From NCBI GenBank assembly GCA_004794785.1, contig SJOL01007418.1, positions 975,358 to 1,039,357 on the forward strand: 64,000 nucleotides of DNA, written 5' to 3'. The first letter of the stretch is position 1. Each line of letters starts with the position of its first letter. Positions 24,561-34,755 of this stretch are shown here, one piece after another. The notes beneath the pieces are model-generated. The model ran no database searches. It was not told where the DNA came from and saw nothing but the letters and a program-made list of their open reading frames with translations. The translations under genes were made by a program, and so were the position numbers. This stretch comes from Opisthorchis felineus. Lineage: Eukaryota; Platyhelminthes; Trematoda; Opisthorchiida; Opisthorchiidae.

Positions 24561-24957
24561 TTCCTCATTTTCTTTATCCCCAGTAAACAAGGATGTAGCA
24601 GCGGGGAGCTGCACCCTGGTGCGCGGTTTGTGAGATGAAAAACTGAACTGGACTCAACCCTAGGGGTACATTATCCACAGACCAGACAGTTGACAACGAA
24701 ATAAATGCAAGAATTGCGAAGTCAAGCATGGCATTTGGTAACCTTGAGAAGTGCACCTGCAACACTTGAGCGTAGACATCATATTGCAGTATTTCGGTGG
24801 TGTTGCCTTTACTGCTGTAACACAGCGAAACCTGAACGCTCCGCAGACGAAATTCTCCGGTCCTTGACCGATTTGACTTGCATTGTGTGTACGAAATCCT
24901 TCGGATCAAACTGGCTAACCAAATTCCGAACACTGGAGTCCTTTGAAGAACAAGCAC

Positions 24958-25140
24958 CACTAGACGGAATACACTCACTTGCACACCAATTTAGTTTTCA
25001 TGGGAGACCCCACTGAATCTCTAGTTCATGATGTTCTTCTTCAACTAAATGTGCTGCATCAGATGGCCTCATGTTTCAGTTGGTGTTGAACGCCAGTATC
25101 GCCGTACGTTGTATCGAAGTAATACACTACTCGTAAGGTC
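24958..25140 (-). repeat. Hammerhead-element fragment (-), no core
   Basis: Runs from GGAATACACTCACTTGCACA through GGCCTCATGTTTCAGTTGG to ACACTACTCGTAAGGTC. It covers the 5' two-thirds of the element and stops just where the stem I 3' arm begins, so the ribozyme is missing. Confidence 0.55.
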
Positions 25141-27049
25141 AGAGTTGAACTGCCTGAGGCGAAACAGGCTCCGCTGCTTAGGTCACTTAAAATGAATGGT
25201 TGACTTCGCATCAAGAAGCAGCCACTAAACGGTTAGCTAAGGAATAGAGGTCAGAATCGGAAACATCCGAAATTCCGCCTTATGAAGAGTTCAAGAAAGT
25301 TTGACAGATTGTAACCACTTTAAGTCATGGATGGCCTAGAACTCATCACAACGGCATAAACAGCAACTATTCGAGCATGCGCGAGAACCTCTGAGGCGTG
25401 GAGTGTAGTAATGTTGGAAACAAGCGAGCCATTCAGAAGTGGCTTGATGTCTTCAATATATCCTTGGCCATATGGACCTGCGCAACATGCAGACGGCCGT
25501 GTCTTATTAGTGCCTCGTTTGAATCACCAGCGTGACCACCTGAAACTCAGGTGAATTTGTTCCATTTTCTAAAGCCCACCCGCTTGATATTGTCATGTTA
25601 AGAATAACAACAACCGGAGGGTCAATGGAATACAACTAAGTCACCCATTACCACAATGACCGTGCGCTGGTGGGCGGTTCCCAGTAGCACTTGCGTGATG
25701 CTATACTGGGGGGATACGGTATTAGGCTGAGACCTGAAGGAATTGACAGCAACTCGATAATAGATAGGCAGCTGATGCCGGTGCTCATTGCTATGCCACC
25801 ATATCTTGGCTTGCAATAAGCCTATGCACATACAGCCGAGGATCGCATTCCCTCGGATTTACGTCGCGTACGCGCATCACTACAGTCGACTAAGCGCAGA
25901 CCACCACCACTATGCGTAGGTGTCCAGTATTACAACCATTACCATCCAGTTTATCAGATTCGGAACTCATCAGTTCATTTATGGTCGGCTGGTCCCCACT
26001 TCCCGATTGTCCTATCACACTGAACTACGCTAAGGGACCTCACGTACAATAAGTAATGCCACATGCACTTGGCGCTGAGCTGCATATATATCCGGCTGAA
26101 CGTTCTGTACCCGCGGTAAACCAGAAGGAACAAGACCAGGGTTGGAAAAGAGAGACAGTTCTAACTTAATAAGCTTGCCCAATTGGTTACATATATTTGT
26201 CAAATCAAGTGACTACAATTGAAAGGGTTTGGGCTACAGTGCATTCCAAAGGTGTTCTGATGGGACACACCCAAGGCACACATGCGGCTAGTTAACGCCA
26301 TTCATTATTCAGCTTGGTCTGTACGTCGCTGGTCACCGAGGGTCATCTCTGGCGCCATTGTAGTCTTGATATGGTGTTAAAGTGGGTCATTTGTTTGCTT
26401 GGAATTTATGATTATAAGTGCAATCAGATATAATACAGTAGACTGGAACACAATAAGCTGCAATACTGTGCAATACAATGAAATAAACTACATTTCACAA
26501 AAAAAACAATAAAACAAACGGACAACCCGGGAACCAAAACTAGGTGCAATAAATGGTGAAACCCTTAAGAATCCGATAAGTTTGGACGGTGATACTCAAT
26601 TGGACGAAGCGAAGACTGCCTACCACCCACCATATATATAGCCCATAATTAAACATTCTATAAGCCGCATTTATCTTGATCAAGGATTTACTCATGTTCC
26701 TCCAATGATTCATTTTCACTGCTCGCCAATGTGCACAGATATCCCGTATGTGTACATCCTGGCCTCTCCTTGTGGAATAAGCCTCCCAGAACAAATCGAC
26801 TATTTGCAAATCTGGCACCAGTGGACAATCAACCGAGCCAACGAGCTCCTTTGCCGCTGGAGAATCTACAATTCGCAACGCCGAAACTTACATTTTGAAC
26901 TGGAAATTTTGCGGGTTAGTTAGGTCGGAACTTTGATGTTTTCTTCTCAAAGTCACAGCTTGTGATTTTAAATCAACAAGATAAACTTGTTTTGATAACC
27001 TTCATTGTTTGTGCTATGGATTTTCATTCGTACAACAGAAACGCCATAG

Positions 27050-27158
27050 AAATAAATCGATGTGGTGCAGGAAAGTTGCGCGATTTTGTCGGAAACAGTG
27101 TCGAACCCGATAAAGACGTCGAAGAAGGCGGGCCAGTGTGTTTGAGACATATAGAATG
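27050..27158 (+). CDS. Integrin alpha-subunit exon (calf-2 start)
   Basis: Encodes KINRCGAGKLRDFVGNSV followed by EPDKDVEEGGPVCLRHIEW. The acidic run followed by GPV and H-I-x resembles the start of calf-2 in vertebrate alpha subunits (E-E-D-V-G-P-V-V-Q-H-I-Y-E-L in alpha-V). The donor is TG|GTATGG at 27159. The start at 27050 was chosen because the acceptor CCATAG at 27049 gives the phase needed after the 9692-9739 exon. The better-looking CAG at 27038 would put it out of phase. The 17-kb distance to the previous exon is explained by inserted retroelements. Confidence 0.58.
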
Positions 27159-27988
27159 GTATGGCTTTCAGGTTCTGATCATCTTTAGTACCAAAAAGCT
27201 CTCTATGCTTTGGCTCATATAATCATCTGCATACAAATTTGGTTTTGACAGGAGGCTCACCTGGAATCCAGCTGAATAACTTGTTTATGGTGTTCTTACT
27301 CTCTATGCTTTGTTTTTATTTTTTTGTTTTGTTTTTTTTAAACGGATATTAACAGAGGGTACACTGGATTTCGGGGTGAAATCGTCCAATATATTTATGA
27401 AGCACCAAAGAAGAAAGCCTTTCGAACTAAGTTTTACTGTTTGGCTTTGACCCGTAAAAAGTGGATCCAAACAGTTATAATTTCAGTCCCATTATAATTT
27501 GGAGTTCGAAAACGACATCAAACAGCCGGTAAACATGATCGAGCAATCAAATTTCCTAATGCACATAGACAGCCCATTTTAGATGGCTCGAATTTATTCA
27601 TTCTTTAATGACGTCTCAATGTAGGTCCATATTTCCAACCTTCGGGAGCAACCAGTGCAGTGGCTGTCTTTTCGATTCGTCCACAGCTTGCGAAAATGTT
27701 TTCGTCCACTGGAGAGTAATTGATATGAAGTTTGCTGCTTGATTTATCCCATTTGTATCCCTAATGATGCGATTTCTACGTGTTTTGTTGGTCACTTCTG
27801 CTCCATTCAATGCAGTGCTCCAGAAGTACGAGAAAGCCCCTATGAACAGAGCAAAATGGTTTCATCAGAGCGGCATTCGCAATAAGGGTAAAAGTCTGTC
27901 AATTACGAGGGGTACCTCAATGATGTTAACAATCTAATCGCACAGTATCAAATAAATTTTCCGTATGCCATATCGAGTTGAGAACCAG
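27159..27988 (+). other. Intron with hammerhead-element fragment
   Basis: Holds a minus-strand hammerhead-element fragment at 27215-27295 (TCTGCATACAAATTTGGTTT to CTTGTTTATGGTGTTC) and a T-rich run at 27310-27342. Nothing else is recognised. Confidence 0.45.
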
Positions 27989-28059
27989 GTCTCTCATCAC
28001 TCAGTTTGCAAGAAACTGGACAATAGAAAATTTCTTCGTGAAGAAGGATAATTTTAGCG
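27989..28059 (+). CDS. Possible integrin alpha-subunit micro-exon (calf-2)
   Basis: A 71-base block with one base before and one base after 23 codons, exactly the phases needed between the exons at 27050 and 28653. It encodes SLITQFARNWTIENFFVKKDNFS with one NFS sequon completed at the junction (NFSG). The donor is GCG|GTAAGG, which is good. The acceptor GAACCAG at 27988 has a weak pyrimidine tract; the next AG (28001) has a better tract but the wrong phase. It fills a gap of about 25 residues expected from calf-2 of other alpha subunits. Confidence 0.35.
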
Positions 28060-28652
28060 GTAAGGATGCAAGGCCGTTGCAAACTGCTCCTTGAGGATAT
28101 GCCTCCAAAGTGTCTCATCCAGATGACGGAAGCCACCATTAAAATATAATTTAGGACACCCACGTGTGCACAGAATGACATAAAATTGTCATCACGATTT
28201 GATTCCTGACAAACTACCACTCTTCAAATGGTTCATAGTTTAAAACAATTGGACTTGATGTTGTTGGGCGCATGATTTAGCCAAAGCAAACTCTAACCAC
28301 AACGGCGGTCGGCACAACATGAGATTTATTTAGGAAAGACACAGGGTACGAGTATGCACGATTCTATCGAGAGAGATACTGACGACAGTAATCGGCTTGA
28401 TCCCAGTGAGCACAAGATGTAAAGTAAAGACATGCTTTGATAAGTGTGGTTTTGGAGAACCTTTAATCCACTTGGCGTGAGTTGACTGGAAAACATGGGG
28501 CATATAGAAACGGTCGGTTGCCAAATTGGAATTTAATCAGCCAGTGGGCAGACTGAAGGCCTTCTAAATTCTACTTTCCTTCATTGATTAAAAGTGTTGT
28601 ATCGAACGAGATTAACGTGGGACCTATTCGACCAAAAACTGATGTTACATAG
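28060..28652 (+). other. Intron; no recognised feature
   Basis: No motif, repeat copy or convincing frame was seen. Confidence 0.4.
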
Positions 28653-28870
28653 GTTCTTTGCTATCCGTCCCCCGTGATGAAGGCAATTGGTTCTATTTTT
28701 TGATGAATCCACTGCGGGTGTTGACGTCCGTCAACGCTGTTAGGGAAAATGCTACGACCACGTTTTTCAAAACCAGTGATTGCGAAGACATAGCCTCTTC
28801 GAGAAAAGCGGTATTTCAGCTAATGCCTAGGATGTGCGCTCAAATAGCATGTGCTGTCGATCAAACCAAA
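28653..28870 (+). CDS. Integrin alpha-subunit exon (calf-2, C-x-x-I-x-C motif)
   Basis: Open frame from acceptor ACATAG to donor AAA|GTGAGG. It starts with two bases and ends in phase 0. The 72 residues end MCAQIACAVDQTK, matching the conserved C-x-x-I-x-C-x-V segment near the end of calf-2 (C-L-K-I-V-C-Q-V in alpha-V). Upstream lie a single sequon (NAT), a cysteine in SDCEDIA, and SSRKAV, a basic spot where some alpha subunits are cut into heavy and light chains; a consensus furin site is not clear. This is the exon that most directly points to an integrin. Confidence 0.62.
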
Positions 28871-29787
28871 GTGAGGGCGCAACAGCCACTATAAGGAAAA
28901 CTGAACAATGTTTCTATCTCATATACACCTCCCAACCCCCCCCTGCGCCTATTTTTTGCTTTGTGCGACACTTCGTTCATGCACCCCCTATCGACTCACG
29001 CATCGTGAAACGTGATTCTGATACTAAAGACAGCAATTTACAGAGTCAGCTGAAATCTGTACTTGTGACGTTGATGGCAATAATTTTTGTATGAGACATG
29101 AACTTCTGACGATCTGCCAGCAGGCATGGGGACATTCGTGCCGACAGCTTTTCACCTCGCTTGTTGTCAGTGGCCACGTTAACTTTCGTTTGGAAATTAC
29201 TGCCATATTGGTGATAGGCCCTCCTAAAATTTGTTTTTTAAGAACAAGGTAAATGTGCTTGGAGCTCATTCATGTCCCGATATTCATTTATCGACAAAAA
29301 GGGTTTTAATCACAAGCAAGTGAGTTGAGGCCCAACAAAAACGCAGGAGAATCCCAAGTAGTGCACATTCAACTGAGGTGAGAGATTCGAGGCTTGGTCC
29401 AGCCTGTTGTCCATATGAGGCCGATTTATAGATGCAAATCAGGTTTAAATTGGATAAAACGATTGAAATACTTTCTATGACTACGCCTATTTGATGGGTT
29501 TAAACAGTAGGTCGTCGATTATTTTTTTCTGTCCTACCATAGTAATCAAACGGTTGCGCAATAAACATCCCGAACTGGTCGGGTGGTAGTAGTCTAATAT
29601 AATTTAAGTTGAGGTGTACGAGAGAACAATCCGAAACACTAAGTAACAAGGGGTAAATTTTCCACTTTTTAGCCACTTTGTAGGACAAAACAGACTGAGA
29701 TACTCATCGAATTCTGGTTAAAACCGTTCGTACGTCACGTTAAACAGGCTATGAACTCTTGGTTCCTCTTTTCTTTTTTGTTTCCAG
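28871..29787 (+). other. Intron; no recognised feature
   Basis: No open frame with splice sites and no known repeat were seen. It ends in a strong pyrimidine tract and acceptor (TTTTTTGTTTCCAG). Confidence 0.4.
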
Positions 29788-29957
29788 GGTAAAAACTTTA
29801 CTCTGCAACTTGCCTCTCCTGATGGTATGCCACTATCACAGTACGACATGGAAACCAACCTTAATGTTGTGTATGATACCTCCGCTAACGAAACCGTCCT
29901 GGATATGTTGAGCAGTCCGTTGAGATCGAAAATCCTTCAGTTTAAAATGTCAATTGT
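29788..29957 (+). CDS. Integrin alpha-subunit exon (calf-2 end)
   Basis: Starts in phase 0 at an excellent acceptor and continues the previous exon as CAVDQTK|GKNFTLQLASPDG, which parallels C-Q-V-x-x-L-x-x-G-K-S-A-x-L of alpha-V. It has NFT and NET sequons. It ends in LRSKILQFKMSI. The frame meets TGA at 29959-29961, two bases before an attractive GTAAGC donor at 29963, so that donor cannot be used without reading a stop. The donor chosen, GTGAAG at 29958, gives the right phase for the exon at 30046 over an 88-base intron. Alternatively the protein ends here. Confidence 0.55.
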
Positions 29958-30045
29958 GTGAAGTAAGCATTTATGCGTCATTAACTTTAAACGAGACATG
30001 TGTTGGTGATACTGGTAACTGAATGTTTTCCCCTTATTTGGTCAG

Positions 30046-30200
30046 CCAGCCGGCGTTCTTGTCTACAAAAATCACCTTCAAGAAGGTCATAGGTAGCTTT
30101 TGTATGGCGGTAGAAGGTTTCATTACGAACTGTTCATTCACTTTGCCGTATATTTCGCTTGTAGCTGGGGTTGTTGAGTCCGTTATCATGCCATAATCAG
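30046..30200 (+). CDS. Possible integrin alpha-subunit exon (membrane-proximal)
   Basis: Follows a strong acceptor (TTTTCCCCTTATTTGGTCAG) and begins with one base, matching the donor at 29958. It encodes QPAFLSTKITFKKVIGSFCM, then AVEGFITNCSFTLPYISLVA. The sequon is NCS. The hydrophobic LPYISLVAGVV could be the outer edge of a transmembrane helix. The frame stops at TAA (30193-30195), five bases before a textbook donor CAG|GTAAGA at 30201; an upstream donor such as GTTGAG may be used instead. No transmembrane tail with the G-F-F-x-R motif was found downstream, so the gene's end is unresolved. Confidence 0.35.
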
Positions 30201-30201
30201 G

Positions 30202-33200
30202 TAAGAGAGAATATCGCCACTATCCACTCATCACACGGTTATTTTGATGCGTCCAGACACCACCTGGAATGACTGTGACATCCATTCGAAGGACATGTTG
30301 CAAGAGGTACACAAATCTGGCCATCCGGAAAATCATATATGTAACTTTGGTACAAATGTTCAAAACATTTGGCATCTAAGTACCGCACTCTGCGAAACAC
30401 TCAATTCAAGTTTCAAATAGGCAGAGCGGTTCGCTAACTTACATGACTGTGTAAACGCTGTAGATGGTTGAGAAAACTTGAGGAATTACCTAATTACTGA
30501 TGAATTACTGCCTTTTTGGAGATGCGAAATGCGAACACTACGCAGTACATTTCGCCCCACGTTCTCAAACATTCCAAACCGTGTAATAACTCTTCCTCTA
30601 CCTTCTGTCATAAATAGGATAACATATCAGTTAAGCAGATTTATTGCGCCATGTCTCTACCGGCCATCTGAAATCGCAGTGAAGATGCATACTCTGAGGG
30701 AAGACATTTTGTACACTTACTTTGTAACACAGTCAAGAAGTGATGTAAACAAGTGTAGTCATTAGACACTTGGATCTAAAAAGCTGAAGAATGAAACGTC
30801 CAAAGAAGAGCGCAAATGTTTACTTGATGAAAGGTGTGTTATTCTAAAAGGTGCACATGACATTGAGATAAAAAAGACTATAAATAAATCTGAACCAAGA
30901 GACATCCTGGGTATATACGTCTTACTAGGGAACTGAAGACAACTAGATTCGAACTTGGGCATCTTGAAATGAAATTGGTACTCCCTCCTGGTATTCAAAC
31001 TGAGTCTCTACAACGTTAGTCTAACAACATTTTCACACAGTTCCGAGAACAGTAACTATTGAATTACGAACATGAGGAACAACTGTTAAAATTTAATCTC
31101 TGGTCAAGAGGTTGCGAGGAATTTTCTCAAAAAGGAAGGGATCAATATTTTCATCGGAAGAAAGGTAAATTCATTTCAGTCAGCTGATTCCTCTAGAAGA
31201 GAGGTGAAAAAGAGACGAAATGCTAAGTCTCGAAACTTTTCAGGACATTTCACGGTGATTTCGTGCGTTTGAATGTGATAGTGTTCTGTTCTTATAAAGG
31301 GCTTTGAGGAATTAAAAACACGTTGTCATGCGAAACCGATGCAAACACTCAGTGGCATTTATGAGTATTGATCGAACTCTGGAGGTACTCACAGCTTGGG
31401 GTAGGGCGTTGTGCATTCGTGAATCACGAATTTTAATAGGGCTCAACTGAAGTTCACTTTAAACGCTTGATACAGATAAACTTCCAAATGGCCCTAATTT
31501 GCACAGAAAGAATTAATGGTTCTTTGTGTTTGGTGTATTGGTTTTATCATCTTATCGTAGCTGTTTTGTAGCTAACATTAGTCATTGTATTTCAACATAA
31601 TAGCGCTCGTTTCACTCCAGATACATTAAATAAGTAAATAAGAATTAAAAATTGGTTGTATTTTACTCAATCCACTCTTTTTTGCCTTGAAACAAGTTGC
31701 TGCTGACAAACAGCAATCGCGAATCAAACTGAGATTATGTAGCGCAGATATGAGTCTTAGATTGGGGACACACCAGAATCCGTTGACACCAGTACACATT
31801 GTCCCACATCTGTAAGTCTCTTCTCTCCCGAAGCTGTAGTCATTCTGTGCACGGTTAGGCGCTTCTCATTTGCCTTTGTTAGTTCAGTTCAACTGTTTTA
31901 TGCTGAGCAAAGGCCCTGATGCACCTGCCAAAGCACCAGCTTGTAACATGTACTTCTGAGCGTACTATTTATGCCTGCTTGACACAGGGGCTTAGGTGCA
32001 TGCGGAAAACATTTCATTCGGGTGACTCCTACATAAATCAACGCATACACAGGAGCATCGAAGGGACAGTATAGCAACAGAGTACTCCACGTAATTTAGC
32101 TGAATGAAAAGAGAGAGATAAAGATTGATGTCTGTCTGTCGTAACAAAAAATAATGAGGTGAGTTGGTGTCTTCCTAGATGTCCGCCTGAACAAAACTCC
32201 TATATGTCCGCATGTCAGTGAACACGGAGGGTCTTTTCTTGACTTCAAATTTTAATGTAAAACAGTACCTTGGTTGCGCAGAGCAAACAAGTTGATGAAT
32301 TCCTCTTGCGAATGATGTATCGATCCATTGTGAGCCACTGCGTTCGAGGAAAACGAACTTGATCGAACTTAAGGAGTTTCAATAACCAAAAAAACTGGAG
32401 GGAACTAAGAAGAACTTTGAAGCTACAGTGAAGTTCCAGTAAATCAATTCAACTTATTGGCTTCAAGCTGTGTACTATGGGTACATTGGTTCTAGCTGCT
32501 GCAGTCTCGATCACCGGAAAGTGGGAGAGTGTGGGACATACATCTAAGCGTTGGACGCGATGGCATGTTCAATTAGTTCGGGAACTGGGTAGCTATGCAT
32601 TGAAGACGATGGCTGTGAAGCACGAGCGCCACTGACTACACGACTGGGTCACTTCTGTCAGTGTCGTCAAGCACTGGTGAGTTGAGTCCCCGGAGTCCCC
32701 ATCCAAGCAGGCGGCATTTGTTGACCCGACTCACTTTACAGTTTGGTGTTTTCATACTCGTTACCAGGTGATACACTGTCCACCTCTTGTTCGCTTCCAC
32801 TCAGCACAGGGCTAGGCGAAAAGAGCTCTACCAGACAGGAGATCTCTTGGTATGCGGAGTGCATTTCCTAACCAGTGTAACCTATGAAGCGTGAGTAATT
32901 CATCTATCGTGGGAAAGTTCCTTCTTCCTAAGGCCATCTAGCAAACCTCAACATTACTATTCTGATGTTCCTATAAGACCCGACACAATGAAGTTTAACG
33001 CACATCTTACTGTCAGAATCACAACTACGCCGTTGTTATGTCAACTAGGGTCAGAGTTAAACGAGGCCTCCAGAGAGAAGGTGAAACAGGGCTGACAACC
33101 GTCAATCGGTCCAAACCTTGTTCAAACAGGAAACCCACTTTCACGTGCAAGCCGTTGATTCAGAGTCCCATATGCAACTTTTCTGTGAATAGTATGGATC

Positions 33201-34490
33201 GAGTTGGTGCAAAGTACAATACCCCCTATAAGAGACGGTCTGGATGGGAGCAACTGTCCAGCCACTGAGCATTCTCCACACACGCTGCTTAGGATTTCCT
33301 CTCAGCTCTCTTGGTGACCCATGAGTTCGTCATTTTAAGAACGTTCACAACCCACCAAGACGGGTGACATCTTTATCTCCTATAAATGTACAGAGAAACC
33401 TATTAGTTTTTAATGGCGGACAACAACCTTGAACGTCACCAGTTGTGGGGTACAGGCTAACAGATGGATGAATTTCAAGCTTCCTAAAACCCATTCAACC
33501 TGGTTAACTTAGCAGAACGATGGTTTTGAATTCGAAACTAGAGGGGCTTTGTTTCCAATCAATAAATTCCCATCTTTATCTCTCACTGTTGTAAGAACTA
33601 TTAGGCTAAAGTTTATCTTAATACTACCGAGTTGCCCCGCGTACCTCTAAAACCAGAGTAGCTTTAAAGAAGCTCCATCGACCTCGTTGGTTTAGCCTTT
33701 CATTCAAGGAGAGTTTTTAGCGCACCCTTTCGTTCAATAATTCTGTGCAGCCGTAAAGCCTGCTCTGTCGTGTGGAGGATAGATAGCTATTCACCGTGTT
33801 TGACCGTCAATGCTTGACTGGCCTCACGCTTTTCTGGTGACAGTCATCAATACCGATGCGCAGCTACACTGAAGGATGCCGTAGGTCAACAGTGACTCCG
33901 ACAGTTGAGGCGTTTACTACTTCAACAAGAACACATAGTGATGAACATTAGTGTTCTTGGATCTCGTCTTCAGTTCAGTACATATCTAATAGTTAAAATC
34001 AGGGCAGAGTGTAAACTGAAAAGCTAAGATTGGTTATTATATTAGAAAGGCTGAGACCCATAAAGTCGGTTGTCAGCGCCGCAACGCAAGTCTTTTCTAA
34101 ACGGATGGTGCAAATTGGTCTGAAAATAAGTTAGATGACTGGATCCAACGATAAATGTCATTTGACTGAGGCAACTCACTTTCGACGGTACGGTATCGAA
34201 GCTCAGGATAACATTGCGACCGCTTTGGTTGTAGTCAAACAACACCATCGAACCGATACTGACGGTCTATTAGGTACTTTGTGGACAAGGTGAAGGGAAT
34301 CGCATAGGTTGATCACGTGACCGGCGTCAGTAATGTGCGACACAGTCGAGCTTTTGACCGACGCACCGGGTCTGGTGGGATTCCCGCAACGGAGGTCCTC
34401 AAGTATTTAATTACCGAGTTGTTGTGTCGTGCGCCCAAAATATTCTGCAGCAGCGGTACGACAGCAGCAGCTACGGCCGTGTTCTAAGTG
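30202..34490. other. No recognised gene or repeat
   Basis: Open frames at 30478-30765 and 33038-33268 lack protein-like motifs and splice support. The terminal integrin exon, if inside the window, would be expected from here onwards but was not found. Confidence 0.35.
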
Positions 34491-34583
34491 ATGGCTGACA
34501 TCCTGTCTTTGAGATTCAAGCTAAACAAAATGTCGGTTAAAAAACAAGAACGCAAAAGTGGCGCCCGGGGAAGGGCGTTACAG
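34491..34583 (+). CDS. Possible first coding exon of an unknown gene
   Basis: ATG at 34491 opens MADILSLRFKLNKMSVKKQE followed by RKSGARGRALQ, a basic N-terminus ending at CAG|GTATTG. The stretch upstream contains several CAG/GCAG repeats and is locally GC-richer. The exon ends in phase 0, whereas the good exon at 34656 needs a phase-2 donor, so the two do not join as drawn. Read without splicing the frame stops near 34664. Low confidence. Confidence 0.2.
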
Positions 34584-34655
34584 GTATTGAGGAAAGCGAA
34601 GTCTGACTGTGTCGACCGTTGTCTCGTCCTTATAGATAAATTTACTTTTTTGCAG

Positions 34656-34755
34656 CGATCGTGACAGGTGGCTGTACAATGGCTCCCGAGACACGTTGCC
34701 TTGGTATTTTGGGAAAACAAATGGAAAAAGCTTGCTAAAGGCAAAGTATAACCTG
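34656..34755 (+). CDS. Exon-like block, unknown gene
   Basis: A 100-base block between TACTTTTTTGCAG and the donor CTG|GTGAGT. One frame is open throughout, with one leading base and 33 codons: DRDRWLYNGSRDTLPWYFGK then TNGKSLLKAKYNL. Both splice sites are strong. LPWYFGK recalls the start of some SH2 domains (W-Y-F-G-K), but nothing beyond it confirms one. No other exon could be linked to it. Confidence 0.35.

Larger units (their letters stand above)
9740..27049 (+). other. 17-kb integrin intron filled with repeats
   Basis: The interval separates the calf-1 and calf-2 exons. It contains hammerhead-element copies (10.28-10.77, 15.75-15.96, 18.54-18.91 and 24.96-25.14 kb) and the LINE nest at 20.2-24.6 kb. 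No host exon that fits the phases was found. About 10.77-15.74 kb, 15.96-18.53 kb, 18.91-20.25 kb and 25.15-27.05 kb show nothing recognised apart from short (CA)n near 14536. Confidence 0.45.

Noticed and set aside
24574..24984. 136-codon minus-strand frame overlapping a 103-codon + frame.
   Set aside because: It lies between LINE debris and a hammerhead-element copy; neither frame has motifs or splice support.
26739..26914. Exon-like + block (DIPYVYILASPCGISL ... LHFELEILR) with acceptor TGCACAG and donor GTTAGT, first taken as integrin calf-1.
   Set aside because: Its end phase cannot join the calf-2 exon at 27050 by any acceptor seen, and skipping it gives both correct phase and the expected spacing between calf-1 and calf-2.
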